Positions 26,618-36,093 of a stretch of 64,000 nucleotides of DNA are shown piece after piece. The notes under the pieces are model-generated. The model made no database searches. It was given only the letters and a program-made list of their open reading frames with translations, and had not been told where the DNA came from. The stretch is from the NCBI RefSeq assembly GCF_028745735.1, contig NZ_JAQZSM010000005.1, positions 124,001 to 188,000 of the forward strand. The letters run 5' to 3'. The number at the start of each line of letters is the position of its first letter. The stretch's first letter is position 1. The translations under genes were made by a program, and so were the position numbers. The stretch comes from Roseinatronobacter alkalisoli (lineage in GTDB: Bacteria; Pseudomonadota; Alphaproteobacteria; Rhodobacterales; Rhodobacteraceae).

Positions 26618-28116
26618 TGCTGACCCATATTGCCGACGCGCTTCCTCTGGTTCTGACATGGCACATGGCCGCGGTCATTCTTGCCAGTTCTGCCTTTGGG
26701 CTGTTTGTGGGTGCGGTGCCGGGCCTGTCCGCGACAATGGCGACCGCCATGCTGGTGCCGATCACGTTTTTCATGGACCCGGTGCCAGCCATCGCCGCTA
26801 TCGTGACAACGGCGGCCATGGCGATTTTCGCGTCCGACATTCCGGCGGCGCTTGTCCGGATTCCCGGCACAGCCGCCTCTGCTGCCTATATCGGGGATCT
26901 GAACGCCCTGATGCGCAAGGGGCAGGTTACGCGCGCATTGGGCATTTCGGTCACGGCATCTGCAATCGGCGGAATTTTCGGGTCGCTTGTGCTGATGGTG
27001 GCGGCCCCGCAACTTGCAATCATATCGTTGAATTTCACATCGGATGAATACTTTTTTCTTGCCCTTCTGGGCCTGTCGGCCGCGGTCATGCTTGGCACCG
27101 GGTCCATCCTGAAATCGCTGATGTCGCTGGCCTTTGGGCTGATGATTGCCAGTATCGGCATGGACACGACATCGGGGTATCCGCGCTATACATTCGGCAT
27201 GACGTCGCTTCTGGACGGGGTTGCCTTTGTGCCCGCACTGATCGGCATGTTCGCCATTCCCGAACTGATCCGGACATTCGTTAACCGGGACGTGGTTGCA
27301 CCTGTCGCCCCCGTCGGCAATCCGTTGCGGATGTTCACGGGTGTGGGCCGGTTGCTTTGGCGGTCCAAGGTAAACCTGCTGCGCGGGTCAGGTATCGGTA
27401 CCATTATTGGCATTCTGCCGGGTGCCGGGTCTGATATCGGGTCATGGATATCCTATGCCGTTTCCAAGCGCTTCTCCAAAACGCCGGAGGAATACGGAAA
27501 GGGCAGTCAGACCGGTCTGGTGGAGGCTTGCGCAGCCAATAATTCAGCATTGTCAGGGGCCTATGTCCCCGCGATGGTATTTGGCATTCCCGGTGACAGC
27601 ATCACGGCAATCGTGATCGGTGTGCTTTACGTAAAGGGGCTGAATCCCGGACCAATGGTATTTCTGACATCCGGTGACATGATCATGGCCATTTTCCTGG
27701 TGTTTCTGATCGCCAACCTGCTTATCGTGCCACTGGGGCTGCTGGCCATCGCCTTGTCCTCTCAGGTGTTGCGCGTGTCCAAACTGACGCTCGCGCCGCT
27801 GATCCTGGGTTTTTGTATTGCCGGGTCTTATTCGATTGATTCCTCGGCCAGTGGTATTGTCATCATGCTGGTTCTTGGTGTTTTTGCTTATCTGATGGAA
27901 GAAAACGGGTTTCCGGTTGCGCCCGCCATCCTGGGAATCGTCATGGGGTTGCTTGTGGAACGGAACTTCGTCACCTCGCTTATAAAAGCCGATGGCAGCA
28001 TCCTTGGCTTCTTTGATCGGCCCATCGCTGTGGGGCTGGCCTGTCTGGTGCTGGTGGTCTGGATCACGCCGGTTGTCCTGTGGTGGAACAGGCGTCGCGC
28101 GCGGGTGTCGGCATGA
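26617..28116 (+). CDS. tctA: Tripartite tricarboxylate transporter large permease (TctA)
   Basis: A 499-residue permease with about 12 helices. The two TctA signature loops are clear: FVGAVPGLSATMATAMLVPITFFMDP near residue 28, and GILPGAGSDIGSWISYAVSKRFSKTPEEYGKGSQTGLVEACAANNSALSGAYVPAMVFGIPGD near residue 265. These re-entrant loops form the Na+/carboxylate path. The next gene (gntR) begins in its stop codon (ATGA). Confidence 0.95.
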   Translation: MLTHIADALPLVLTWHMAAVILASSAFGLFVGAVPGLSATMATAMLVPITFFMDPVPAIAAIVTTAAMAIFASDIPAALVRIPGTAASAAYIGDLNALMRKGQVTRALGISVTASAIGGIFGSLVLMVAAPQLAIISLNFTSDEYFFLALLGLSAAVMLGTGSILKSLMSLAFGLMIASIGMDTTSGYPRYTFGMTSLLDGVAFVPALIGMFAIPELIRTFVNRDVVAPVAPVGNPLRMFTGVGRLLWRSKVNLLRGSGIGTIIGILPGAGSDIGSWISYAVSKRFSKTPEEYGKGSQTGLVEACAANNSALSGAYVPAMVFGIPGDSITAIVIGVLYVKGLNPGPMVFLTSGDMIMAIFLVFLIANLLIVPLGLLAIALSSQVLRVSKLTLAPLILGFCIAGSYSIDSSASGIVIMLVLGVFAYLMEENGFPVAPAILGIVMGLLVERNFVTSLIKADGSILGFFDRPIAVGLACLVLVVWITPVVLWWNRRRARVSA

Positions 28117-28814
28117 GTCTGACCCGTATCATCCCCGCCAGATCACTGGCAGAAATTGCCGCCGAGCAGATCCGTGATGCAATCCTGTCGGGCAGTTTTC
28201 GCCTTGGTGAGAAAATCTCGGAAGACCGCGTTGTCGACCTGCTGGGCGTGTCGCGTACCCCGATTCGTGACGCAATGGCGCTGCTTGCCCATGAAGGGTT
28301 GGTGATTGTCCGTCCCAAACGCGGGACTTTCGTTTTCGAAACCTCTCCCGATGATATCAAGGCGATCTGCGTCTACCGTGAAATCCTTGAAAACCAGACC
28401 GTGCGCGTGGCGCTTGCCTGCGCGCGTGACAGGTTCCTGTCGGAACTGATCAGCATCGTCGACGATATGCAAGCCGCCCTGGAACGTCAGGACACGGCTG
28501 GCTATGGTCGGCTTGACACACGATTCCACAACGCAGCCTTTGTTCATTGCGGAAATTCCTATCTGCGGGACGCCAATTCACTGGTAGCAGGGCGGATTGC
28601 CGCGCTGCGTGCCAATATCACGGCGCCTTATGCAGAACGACGCGCGGAATCCTTTCATGAACACCGGACGATGACCACCCTGCTGTCCGATGGGGCCATT
28701 GACGAATTCAGCGCATTGCTGAAAGCGCATATCAGCCGGACCGAAACCGTCTATAGCCGGGCGCTGGCAGAAGGTCACTTGGGCGGAACACCGATCTTTG
28801 ATGGGGGAAAATGA
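28113..28814 (+). CDS. GntR-family regulator, FCD subgroup (in tct operon)
   Basis: A 233-residue regulator: winged helix at about residues 8-72 (ISEDRVVDLLGVSRTPIRDAMALLAHEGLVIVRPKRGTFVF) and FCD domain at about 85-215 (TRFHNAAFVHCGNSYL, HRTMTTLLSDG). The ATG at 28113 overlaps the tctA stop; it in turn overlaps the following lyase gene by four bases, so it is an internal member of the operon. Such placement usually means feedback control of the operon by its substrate. It is clearly diverged from the two paralogues at the left of the window. Confidence 0.9.
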   Translation: MSLTRIIPARSLAEIAAEQIRDAILSGSFRLGEKISEDRVVDLLGVSRTPIRDAMALLAHEGLVIVRPKRGTFVFETSPDDIKAICVYREILENQTVRVALACARDRFLSELISIVDDMQAALERQDTAGYGRLDTRFHNAAFVHCGNSYLRDANSLVAGRIAALRANITAPYAERRAESFHEHRTMTTLLSDGAIDEFSALLKAHISRTETVYSRALAEGHLGGTPIFDGGK

Positions 28815-29701
28815 TGCGACAGACCGGGCTTCTGGACGGGGCAGAAAGACTGCGTGAAAGACTGGCAGAAGGCGGCCTGCTGACCTGTCCCGGTGCCGCC
28901 GACGCCCTGACCGCGCGACTGGTGTCCGACGCAGGTTTCGCCGCCGTTTACATGACCGGGCTGGGGGCCACGGCATCACGTCTTGGCACGCCGGATCTTG
29001 GTCTGATGACCCAGTCGGAAATGGCCGATCAGGCGCGGGCCATGGTGCGGGCCTGCGATCTTCCTGTCATCGCGGATGCGGATACCGGCTATGGCGGGCC
29101 ACTGAATGTCCGGCGCATGATACAGGACTACGCCATGGCGGGCGTGGCGGCGCTGCATATTGAAGATCAGGAAAGCCCGAAACGCTGCGGCCAGCTTGCC
29201 GGTGTGCGGCTGATCAGCCCCGCACAAGCCGTTGACCGGCTACGTGCCGCGGTCGCCGCGCGCAGCGAAATGCAGGTAAAGACCGTGTTGATCGGGCGCA
29301 CCGATGCGCTGCAACCAGAGGGGCTTTCTGCCGCGCTGGAGCGTGCGAAGGCCTATCGCGACACGGGCGTAGACCTTGTTTTTGTCGATGGGGTAAAGAC
29401 GCGCGCCGAAGTTGATGCCATCGCGCGCGGCATTGACGGGCCGAAGGTCATCAGTCTGGTTGACGGCACGGATGCAGCAACACTTCGTTTCACGGATCTG
29501 CAAGAGATGGGCTTTTCGGTCGCGCTGTATGCTGTGACCGCGTTGTTCGGTGCGATTGCCGGAATGCGGATGGCGCTGTCGGGATTGGGCCAGGACCAGC
29601 GACCGGCCAATCCGCCGCCTGCCACGTATGCCGAATATGCCGGGATCGTTGACCTGCAGGGTTATCAGCAGTTTTCGCATGATCATGAAGATCATTCCTG
29701 A
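28811..29701 (+). CDS. Isocitrate lyase/PEP mutase superfamily enzyme
   Basis: A 296-residue barrel enzyme. Motifs: CPGAADALTARLV, the metal-binding ADADTGYGG near residue 93, and ALHIEDQESPKRCGQLAG, where KRCG is the active-site loop of C-C lyases in this family. Isocitrate and methylisocitrate lyases, 2,3-dimethylmalate lyase and oxaloacetate decarboxylase are all relatives; the KRCG cysteine favours a lyase on an alkyl-malate type compound. It closes the FAD oxidase-tctCBA-gntR group, with an overlap that couples it to gntR. The precise substrate cannot be read. Confidence 0.87.
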   Translation: MMRQTGLLDGAERLRERLAEGGLLTCPGAADALTARLVSDAGFAAVYMTGLGATASRLGTPDLGLMTQSEMADQARAMVRACDLPVIADADTGYGGPLNVRRMIQDYAMAGVAALHIEDQESPKRCGQLAGVRLISPAQAVDRLRAAVAARSEMQVKTVLIGRTDALQPEGLSAALERAKAYRDTGVDLVFVDGVKTRAEVDAIARGIDGPKVISLVDGTDAATLRFTDLQEMGFSVALYAVTALFGAIAGMRMALSGLGQDQRPANPPPATYAEYAGIVDLQGYQQFSHDHEDHS

Positions 29702-30089
29702 CCGATTGAAAGCGGTTCTTTGCCGTCTGCGCGTCGCTGAATATTGAACGCGCAGCATGTGGACCATTCTGGCCTGAAGCGGACCAAGAGAGTCCCAAAG
29801 GCCGAAGCTGGTATGGGTCATAGAACTGGCCGTCCTGCGGCCTGACTTTATTTCTGAACCATAGTTGTGCTTTCACACATGCAGGGGCTGCCTGCTCGGC
29901 ATGGATGCGCTAGGCCCGACTCGAAGCGACATATGGGCGATGACTGGCCATCGGAATGGTGTTATGAATTCTACCTGTGGTTTAGTATCTAGTAGGCGAC
30001 TAGCCCTTAAGCTTGAATGACGGGTTGCCCAACAGATGCGCAGAACATCTGCCAGTTACGGCCCACACTGCAATGAAGAGAGGATTTAC
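29702..30089. other. 388-base gene-free region
   Basis: No convincing gene. A short readable peptide around 29760-29850 lacks a start and any family match I recognise. No strong hairpin follows the lyase gene. The last 60 bases must hold the ggt promoter and AGAGAGGA ribosome site. Confidence 0.5.
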
Positions 30090-31880
30090 ATGTTTCGTTT
30101 CGCTTCCACGGCCATTCTGGCCCTTGCCACGGCCCTGCCTGCAACGGCGCAGCAGGCTTCTGACATCATCGTGCCTGAACCCGAAACGCAGGTCACGCAG
30201 GACTTTCCGGGGCTTTCCGATGCGGCCAATCAGGCGCTTGCGGCAAAACGCGATGGCCGCCCGGTCGCGGCTGATGACTGGATGGTCAGCGCCGCGCATC
30301 CGCTGGCAGTCGAAGCAGGCGCGCGGGTACTGCGCGATGGCGGCAGCGCCGCAGATGCCATGGTCGCGGTGCAGGCCGTACTGGGACTGGTGGAGCCGCA
30401 ATCTTCCGGGCTTGGCGGCGGGGCGTTCCTTGTGTGGTATGACGCGCAGACGGGCGAGATCACAACCCTTGATGCGCGGGAAACAGCGCCACTTGCCGCT
30501 GATCCGCGCTATTTTCTGGACGCGGATGGTGAACCGCTGAATTTCATGACCGCTGTTGTCAGCGGCCGTTCGGTTGGCACGCCGGGCACACCACGGCTGA
30601 TGGAAGAAGCGCATCGCCGCTGGGGCCGGGCGAACTGGCGCGGCCTGTTTGACGATGCCATAGACCATGCCGAAACGGGCTTCACGGTGTCTACGCGCAT
30701 GGCGGAATCGGTTGCCGCAGCGGCTGAAAGCCTGGCGATGTTCCCCGCGACCGCGGATTACTTCTTGCCGGACGGTGCGCCCGTCGCGGCGGGCAACACG
30801 CTGGTCAACCCTGACTACGCCGATACCCTGCGCCAGATCGCGGGGCAGGGGGCAAACGCTTTCTATACGGGCGAAATAGCAGCCGACATCGTGGTCGCAA
30901 CCCGCACGGCCGACCATCCCGGGCTGCTGTCGATGACCGACCTTGCGCGCTATACGGTAATTGAACGGCCTGCTGTATGCTATGAATATCGTGGCAATGA
31001 TGTATGCGGAATGGGTCCGCCATCATCGGGCGCGGTGGCTATTGCACAGATCCTTGGAATGCTGGAGAATTTTGACCTTGGCGCGATGGATCCGCAGGAT
31101 CCGGAAGCGCGGCGGCTGATGGGTGATGCAACGCGGCTGGCTTTTGCCGACCGGGGCCGCTATCTGGCTGACAGCGACTTCGTGCCTGTGCCGCTGGAAG
31201 GGTTGATTGACCGCGACTATCTGGCGGCCCGCGCCGAATTGCTGCGCGGCGATGACGCCTTGCCGGAAGTGTCCGCGGGGGAGCCAGCCTGGGATCATGC
31301 CCTTCTGTGGGGGGATGATCTGCGCGAAGAACGCCCGGCCACGTCGCATATCTCTATTGTTGACAGGGATGGCAATGTGCTGTCGATGACCACAACGATC
31401 GAAAGCGGTTTCGGCGCCCGGATATTCGTGCGCGGCCTGCTGCTGAACAATGAACTGACCGATTTTTCCTTCCGGACCCATGCTGATGGCTGGCCCATCG
31501 CTAACCGGGTAGAACCGGGTAAGCGGCCACGCTCGTCAATGTCGCCCACCATCGTGCTGCGCGACGGGGAACCTGTGCTTGCCATCGGCAGCCCCGGTGG
31601 TGCCACGATTATCGGCTACACCGCGCAGGCGATCATCGCGCATCTGGACTGGGGCATGGATGTGCAGCAGGCCGCGATGATGCCACATCTTGTCAACAGC
31701 TTCGGGACCTATCAGATTGAGGCAGGCACCTGGGCCGAAGAACTGGTCGCGCCGCTGTCTGATCTGGGGTTCCAGACGAATGTGACCGCGCTGACATCAG
31801 GGCTGCATGCAATTTCGCTGGGCGACCAGCTGCTGGGTGGCGCCGACCCGCGTCGCGAAGGTATCGCCTTGGGCGAGTGA
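30090..31880 (+). CDS. ggt: Gamma-glutamyltransferase
   Basis: A 596-residue periplasmic Ntn-hydrolase. Signal peptide is residues 1 to about 21 (ALPATAQQ). The large-subunit segment GGSAADAMVAVQAVLGLVEPQSSGLGGGAFLVWYD is diagnostic. The self-cleaving nucleophile threonine is residue 418 in ATSHISIVD, giving about 397- and 179-residue chains. RPRSSMSPTI and the GSPGGATIIGYTAQ oxyanion loop follow. It releases glutamate from glutathione and other gamma-glutamyl compounds. It stands alone, with its own terminator. The start at 30090 is preceded by AGAGAGGA. Confidence 0.95.
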   Translation: MFRFASTAILALATALPATAQQASDIIVPEPETQVTQDFPGLSDAANQALAAKRDGRPVAADDWMVSAAHPLAVEAGARVLRDGGSAADAMVAVQAVLGLVEPQSSGLGGGAFLVWYDAQTGEITTLDARETAPLAADPRYFLDADGEPLNFMTAVVSGRSVGTPGTPRLMEEAHRRWGRANWRGLFDDAIDHAETGFTVSTRMAESVAAAAESLAMFPATADYFLPDGAPVAAGNTLVNPDYADTLRQIAGQGANAFYTGEIAADIVVATRTADHPGLLSMTDLARYTVIERPAVCYEYRGNDVCGMGPPSSGAVAIAQILGMLENFDLGAMDPQDPEARRLMGDATRLAFADRGRYLADSDFVPVPLEGLIDRDYLAARAELLRGDDALPEVSAGEPAWDHALLWGDDLREERPATSHISIVDRDGNVLSMTTTIESGFGARIFVRGLLLNNELTDFSFRTHADGWPIANRVEPGKRPRSSMSPTIVLRDGEPVLAIGSPGGATIIGYTAQAIIAHLDWGMDVQQAAMMPHLVNSFGTYQIEAGTWAEELVAPLSDLGFQTNVTALTSGLHAISLGDQLLGGADPRREGIALGE

Positions 31881-31937
31881 AGCTGCAGCGGGGCAGGACC
31901 CGTTTCCGCCCCGCAGTCATATGTTGAAATATCGTTC

Positions 31938-31967
31938 AAGGGCGCCCGACAGGACCGGGCGCCCTTT
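31938..31967 (+). terminator. Intrinsic terminator after ggt
   Basis: AAGGGCGCCCG at 31938-31948 pairs with CGGGCGCCCTT at 31956-31966, followed by T. It lies between convergent genes ggt and the PRC-barrel gene. Confidence 0.85.
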
Positions 31968-31993
31968 AGTTGCGTGTCAGCCCGTGGGGACAA

Positions 31994-32557
31994 TCAGTCC
32001 AGCGGCGGAAGCGGCGCATCCGCACCGTTCGTAACGACCGGAGCTGGTGCGTCGGTCCTTTCACGGAATACATATTCCGGCGCCGCATCGGCCTGATCGC
32101 GCGTCAGATTCAGGTAAATCTCGCGTGCATCAAAGTCGATTTCCAGTTCATCAAAGCGGACAGCAATCTGCTTTGCGCCCATGCCAAGGAAGCCACCGAC
32201 AGACAGAATCGCCGCTGTGATCGCGTGCGAATCCTGATCGATGATCAGATCGTCAATGCGGCCGATATTTTCGTCCTGACGCGAATAAACCGTTGTGCCG
32301 GTAATCCAGTCCACCCGCAATTCATTCGCGGCCTGCTGCTGAACAATTGTTTCGCCAGCCGGTTCTGCATCCGCTTCTGCGTCCATGTCACCCGCGTCAT
32401 CCGCTGGCGGATCCATATCCATGGTATCCGCAGGCATGGTTTCGGTCTGCTCGCCAACCGGCGGATCTGTCTGCTCAGGTGTGGGCGCTTCTTGCGCCAA
32501 CACAGACGCGGTCAGGAAGGGAAGGATGAGTGTTGAAGTCAAAAGTAGTCGTTTCAT
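31994..32557 (-). CDS. Secreted PRC-barrel protein
   Basis: A 187-residue protein. Signal peptide (1 to about 21, cleavage after VLAQ), then about 50 residues rich in Asp, Glu, Pro and Met, forming an acidic linker. The PRC-barrel domain begins near residue 75: LRVDWITGTTVYSRQDENIGRIDDLIIDQD, followed by AAILSVGGFLGMGAKQIAVRFDELEI. Such proteins are common in alphaproteobacterial envelopes; the role is unknown. A GAGGTTATC precedes the ATG, and the gene appears monocistronic. Confidence 0.85.
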   Translation of the reverse strand: MKRLLLTSTLILPFLTASVLAQEAPTPEQTDPPVGEQTETMPADTMDMDPPADDAGDMDAEADAEPAGETIVQQQAANELRVDWITGTTVYSRQDENIGRIDDLIIDQDSHAITAAILSVGGFLGMGAKQIAVRFDELEIDFDAREIYLNLTRDQADAAPEYVFRERTDAPAPVVTNGADAPLPPLD

Positions 32558-32821
32558 GATAACCTCCAGAATATGGCGGCATACTCACTCCCATATGGAG
32601 AGGTTTTCCGCCCTGCTGACAAAACGCCAGCGCGGGCAGTTGGGTTTCCGTGCAACGGGAGGGTTCGGCAAAAATCTGCCTACATCCGCCGGAACCTTTT
32701 GTGCGGGCGGTATGACTGGCACGCCCGCGAACGGAATGATTCAAGCGTCACCGAAGTCGCAACTTACATCAGGAACCGAAGCGCGACAGGCGTATTTCCG
32801 GGCTGTGGACTGGTAGAAATG

Positions 32822-33712
32822 TCAGCCACGCACATTTTTCCGCCAACCGTGCTGCGGGTCGAAACCGACAAGCTTCCGGGCCTTGTCGATGGCATAGAAA
32901 GTTTCATGTCCGCTGATTTCCCGGCGTTTGGGCACCCCGGGATAAAAGCGTTGCACAATCTCCTCTGCGTCCGCACTGACTGATGTATCGGCATTGGCGA
33001 CATTGAACACCTGATACCCAAGTCCGTCGTTGCGCAGGCAACATTCGACCATATGCCCCAGATCGCGCGCATCGATATAGGCAAAAATGTTGCGTCGACG
33101 CAGCGACGGATCCTGCACAAAGGCTGGAAACATATCGGCATATTCATGCGGTTCGATCACATTGTTGATCCGCAGACCATAGATGTCGATTCCGCTGCGC
33201 GCCTGAAATGATCGCGCAGTTACCTCATTCGCGACTTTCGACATGGCGTAGCTGTCATGCGGCACAGTCGGATGGTCTTCGTCCACCGGTAAATACTCGG
33301 GCAACATTTCCCCCTGCGCAAAGCAGATTCCATATGTCGTTTCCGAAGAGGCGAAGATCACCTTGGGGATTCCCAGTTTTACCGCAGCCTCGATGACATT
33401 ATAGGTTGTGATAGTGTTCACACGGAACACTTCTGAATCCGGGGCAATCAGAATACGCGGAATGGCTGCAAAATGCACCACGGCGTCAAAGCGTGGCACC
33501 CCGGTGGGGTGGTCCAGATCATCCAGCCCCGCCATTCCGGCCATCGCCGAATAGACCTGCCCGCAATCGGTCAGGTCCACCCGAAGATTATCGACGCGCG
33601 GGTCATCCAACGGGACAAGATCGGCATTAAGGACTCTGTGGCCGCGGTCAAGCAACCATGAAACGGCATGTTTGCCCGCTTTGCCCGCGCCGCCCGTGAA
33701 GAAAATCCGCAT
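32822..33712 (-). CDS. NAD(P)-dependent epimerase/dehydratase (extended SDR)
   Basis: A 296-residue extended SDR. The nucleotide motif TGGAGKAG is at residues 6-13, and the catalytic SYAMSK sits near residue 150 (Tyr-x3-Lys), with Ser/Thr in FASSETTYG. The family includes UDP-sugar epimerases, uronate dehydrogenases and aldehyde reductases; DLVPLDDPRVDNLRVDLTD is typical of uronate dehydrogenase-like members, but I would not assign this firmly. It is alone on its strand between the PRC gene and the LysR gene. Confidence 0.85.
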   Translation of the reverse strand: MRIFFTGGAGKAGKHAVSWLLDRGHRVLNADLVPLDDPRVDNLRVDLTDCGQVYSAMAGMAGLDDLDHPTGVPRFDAVVHFAAIPRILIAPDSEVFRVNTITTYNVIEAAVKLGIPKVIFASSETTYGICFAQGEMLPEYLPVDEDHPTVPHDSYAMSKVANEVTARSFQARSGIDIYGLRINNVIEPHEYADMFPAFVQDPSLRRRNIFAYIDARDLGHMVECCLRNDGLGYQVFNVANADTSVSADAEEIVQRFYPGVPKRREISGHETFYAIDKARKLVGFDPQHGWRKNVRG

Positions 33713-33917
33713 TTCTGTTCATCCTGCGTTTGGAAATATTGCGTCTTTATGCACGATTCAAATGCCTTGGTCCCGTCAATTCTGGTCCGTGGCAGTGGGC
33801 GGGAAACACCGGCAAGGAAACCTCCCGCACAACCGGAGAAAATCCGGATGATACATCCGCTGTTCCCCCGAATTGCAACCGTTGGAACAGCATATGCTTA
33901 AACTAACGGTGCATATG

Positions 33918-34853
33918 TCAAGACTGCTTTGTCTTCACCGTCGATATCAATCGACGAAAATCGGTGCTTAGCAACAAGTCGCGAAACGCACTTGCGGAAG
34001 GGGACGGCGTTCGTCCCGCAAGATAGACAAGTCCGATGCGGCGCACCATGATCGGTTTTTCCAGCGGGCGCACGACCAGTTGGCTACCCCCAAGAACCGG
34101 CAGTGTCAGCGATGGAAGTGCTGTAACGCCAAGCGCTTCGGCGACAAGTGCCCCGGCGGTGGCCAGATGTGACACCTCAAATCTTGGACGCAGACTCAAG
34201 CCTTGCTGGGCGACGGCGGATTCGATCAGCGCACGCACGCTCGTACCGGGCGACATGGCGATGAATGGCATGCCGACCAGTTCAGCCCAGGTGTATGTCC
34301 TTGGTTCATCAAGTGGGCCGCCGGGCCAGGCCACGGCCATGAACGGCTCGTCGAAGAGTGGCCGGAACGCCAGCCGCTCGGACGCGGTCACTGCACCAGC
34401 CGTGAAACCAAGATCGGCGCGCCGGTCGAGCAGCGCCGCGACAACACCATCAGAAAGGGCATCGAAAATCCGGACATCGACATCCGGTCGGTCGGCCGCG
34501 AAGCGCGCGATGATCGGCGGCAGCAGGCCTGCGGTCACTGACGGAAGCCCTGCAAGCGTCAATTGCCCGCGTCGCGCCGCCAGAAAGACGTCAAACTCAT
34601 CCAGCGCGGCCTCGGTCTCTGCCAGGATGCGGCCGCTTAATTCAAGTAACCGGTGCCCCTGTGGCGTCAGTTCGACATTGCGCGTATCCCTGTCGAAAAG
34701 CCGGGCATCAAGCTTTTCCTCGATCCTTGCAATCAGGCGACTGAGTGCGGAACCGGACAGACCCACATTTTCCGCGGCAGCGCGGAAACTTCCATGCTCG
34801 GCGAGCCGGACAAATGCCTGCAACTCGAACAGATCAAGATTGATGCGTCTCAT
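33918..34853 (-). CDS. LysR-family regulator of the TAXI-TRAP/atuA cluster
   Basis: A 311-residue LysR protein counted from the ATG at 34853 (MRRINLDLFELQAFVRLAEHGSF). The helix-turn-helix has AAAENVGLSGSALSRLIARIEEKLDARLF. The effector domain begins near residue 90. Divergent from the TAXI binding-protein gene with a 232-base gap, it is the probable regulator of transport plus the two AtuA-like genes. Confidence 0.9.
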   Translation of the reverse strand: MRRINLDLFELQAFVRLAEHGSFRAAAENVGLSGSALSRLIARIEEKLDARLFDRDTRNVELTPQGHRLLELSGRILAETEAALDEFDVFLAARRGQLTLAGLPSVTAGLLPPIIARFAADRPDVDVRIFDALSDGVVAALLDRRADLGFTAGAVTASERLAFRPLFDEPFMAVAWPGGPLDEPRTYTWAELVGMPFIAMSPGTSVRALIESAVAQQGLSLRPRFEVSHLATAGALVAEALGVTALPSLTLPVLGGSQLVVRPLEKPIMVRRIGLVYLAGRTPSPSASAFRDLLLSTDFRRLISTVKTKQS

Positions 34854-35085
34854 GCATCGAATAATGAAATACATTCACTTCCAGTACCAGTCCAAATTCG
34901 GCATGGTCAGTATTACGGCCTTTGGGAGGAGGCAGACGATCAGTCGGGGAAGGAGGCCCCGGGATCGCATCATTCCCTGAACCCGCTCAGCTATGGGCGC
35001 TGAACTCCTGACGCCGAATTTCGCACGGCGCGGCGCAATCGCGCAGCCCGACCAGATATGTCTGACTGCAAAACAGGAGTGCTTC

Positions 35086-36057
35086 ATGCCCCTTCGCAAA
35101 ATTATCCTTGGCAGTGTCGCTGCTTTCGCGTTCGTGCTGCCCGCAAATGCCACTGAACGGCTGCTGATTGGTTCTACATCGGCGTCGTCCAGTCATTACG
35201 GCTACTTCGTGGCTGTCGCCCAGCTTGTGAACGAACGCATCGCCGAAGTGGAGGCTTCGGTGGTCGAGACCGGCGCAACGCTTGACAACCTGCGGCGCAT
35301 TCAGCGTCGTCAGGTTGACCTTGGTCTTGTCACCACAAATGTCGCCCATCACGCCCTAGCCGGTACGAACGAATTCGCGGGGCAGCCTGTCGAAACGCAG
35401 CTATTGTGGGTCTATACGGCGGCCCCGCAGAACGTAGTTGTGCGCCGCGACGCCGGAATTACCGGCATGGACGAACTTGCGGGTAAGCGCCTTAATCCGG
35501 GCATACGCGGTTCGGCCACTGAACAGACATCAGAAGCAGTTTTCGCAGCGCTTGGGATCGAACCTGCCCATGTGCGCGGGTCCACCACCGATGTCGTCGA
35601 TATGATCAAGGACAACCGCGTGATCGGCTATGTGAAATCCGGCGCGGGGATGCGGCTTGATGCGTCCACCCTTGATATCGCGACATTCACACCAATCACT
35701 GTACTGAGCCTGACCGAAGATCAGCAGCAACGCCTGCGCGCCGAGATGCCCGACATTTCTATCGTCGGGATTCCGGCAAGTCCCGACGATGACATGCCAG
35801 CCTATACGACCTGGAGTTTCGGTGTTGGTGTCGCAGCAAGCCCGGATCTAAGCGAGGAAACCGCCTATCAGATCGTCAGGACGATCATGGAAGATGAAAA
35901 CGCGCAAGCGAATGCTATGGCTGAACTGCGCGGCGCCGATCTCGCTGATCTTACTGTGACCTATGGCACGATACCGTTGCATCCCGGCGCGTATCGTTGG
36001 TTCCGTGAACAGGGCATCGACGTGCCTGCACACCTGATGCCGGTATCGGCGAATTAA
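35086..36057 (+). CDS. TAXI-family TRAP substrate-binding protein
   Basis: A 323-residue binding protein of the TAXI type. The signal peptide ends near ANATER. Landmarks are IGSTSASSSHYGYFVAVAQLVNERI, TLDNLRRIQRRQVDLGLVTTNVAHHA and TGMDELAGKRLNPGIRGSATEQTSEAVFAALG. The start at 35086 follows ACAGGAG. It is directly upstream of the fused permease. TAXI systems that have been studied carry dicarboxylates or glutamate; the substrate here is unknown. Confidence 0.92.
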   Translation: MPLRKIILGSVAAFAFVLPANATERLLIGSTSASSSHYGYFVAVAQLVNERIAEVEASVVETGATLDNLRRIQRRQVDLGLVTTNVAHHALAGTNEFAGQPVETQLLWVYTAAPQNVVVRRDAGITGMDELAGKRLNPGIRGSATEQTSEAVFAALGIEPAHVRGSTTDVVDMIKDNRVIGYVKSGAGMRLDASTLDIATFTPITVLSLTEDQQQRLRAEMPDISIVGIPASPDDDMPAYTTWSFGVGVAASPDLSEETAYQIVRTIMEDENAQANAMAELRGADLADLTVTYGTIPLHPGAYRWFREQGIDVPAHLMPVSAN

Positions 36058-36093
36058 GGTAACGACTGGCAAGCGGCCATTGCGGGGACAGAC

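Noticed and set aside
29755-29850. Short peptide with readable sequence after the lyase gene, possible gene remnant
   Set aside because: No start codon with ribosome site and no recognisable family, so not annotated.
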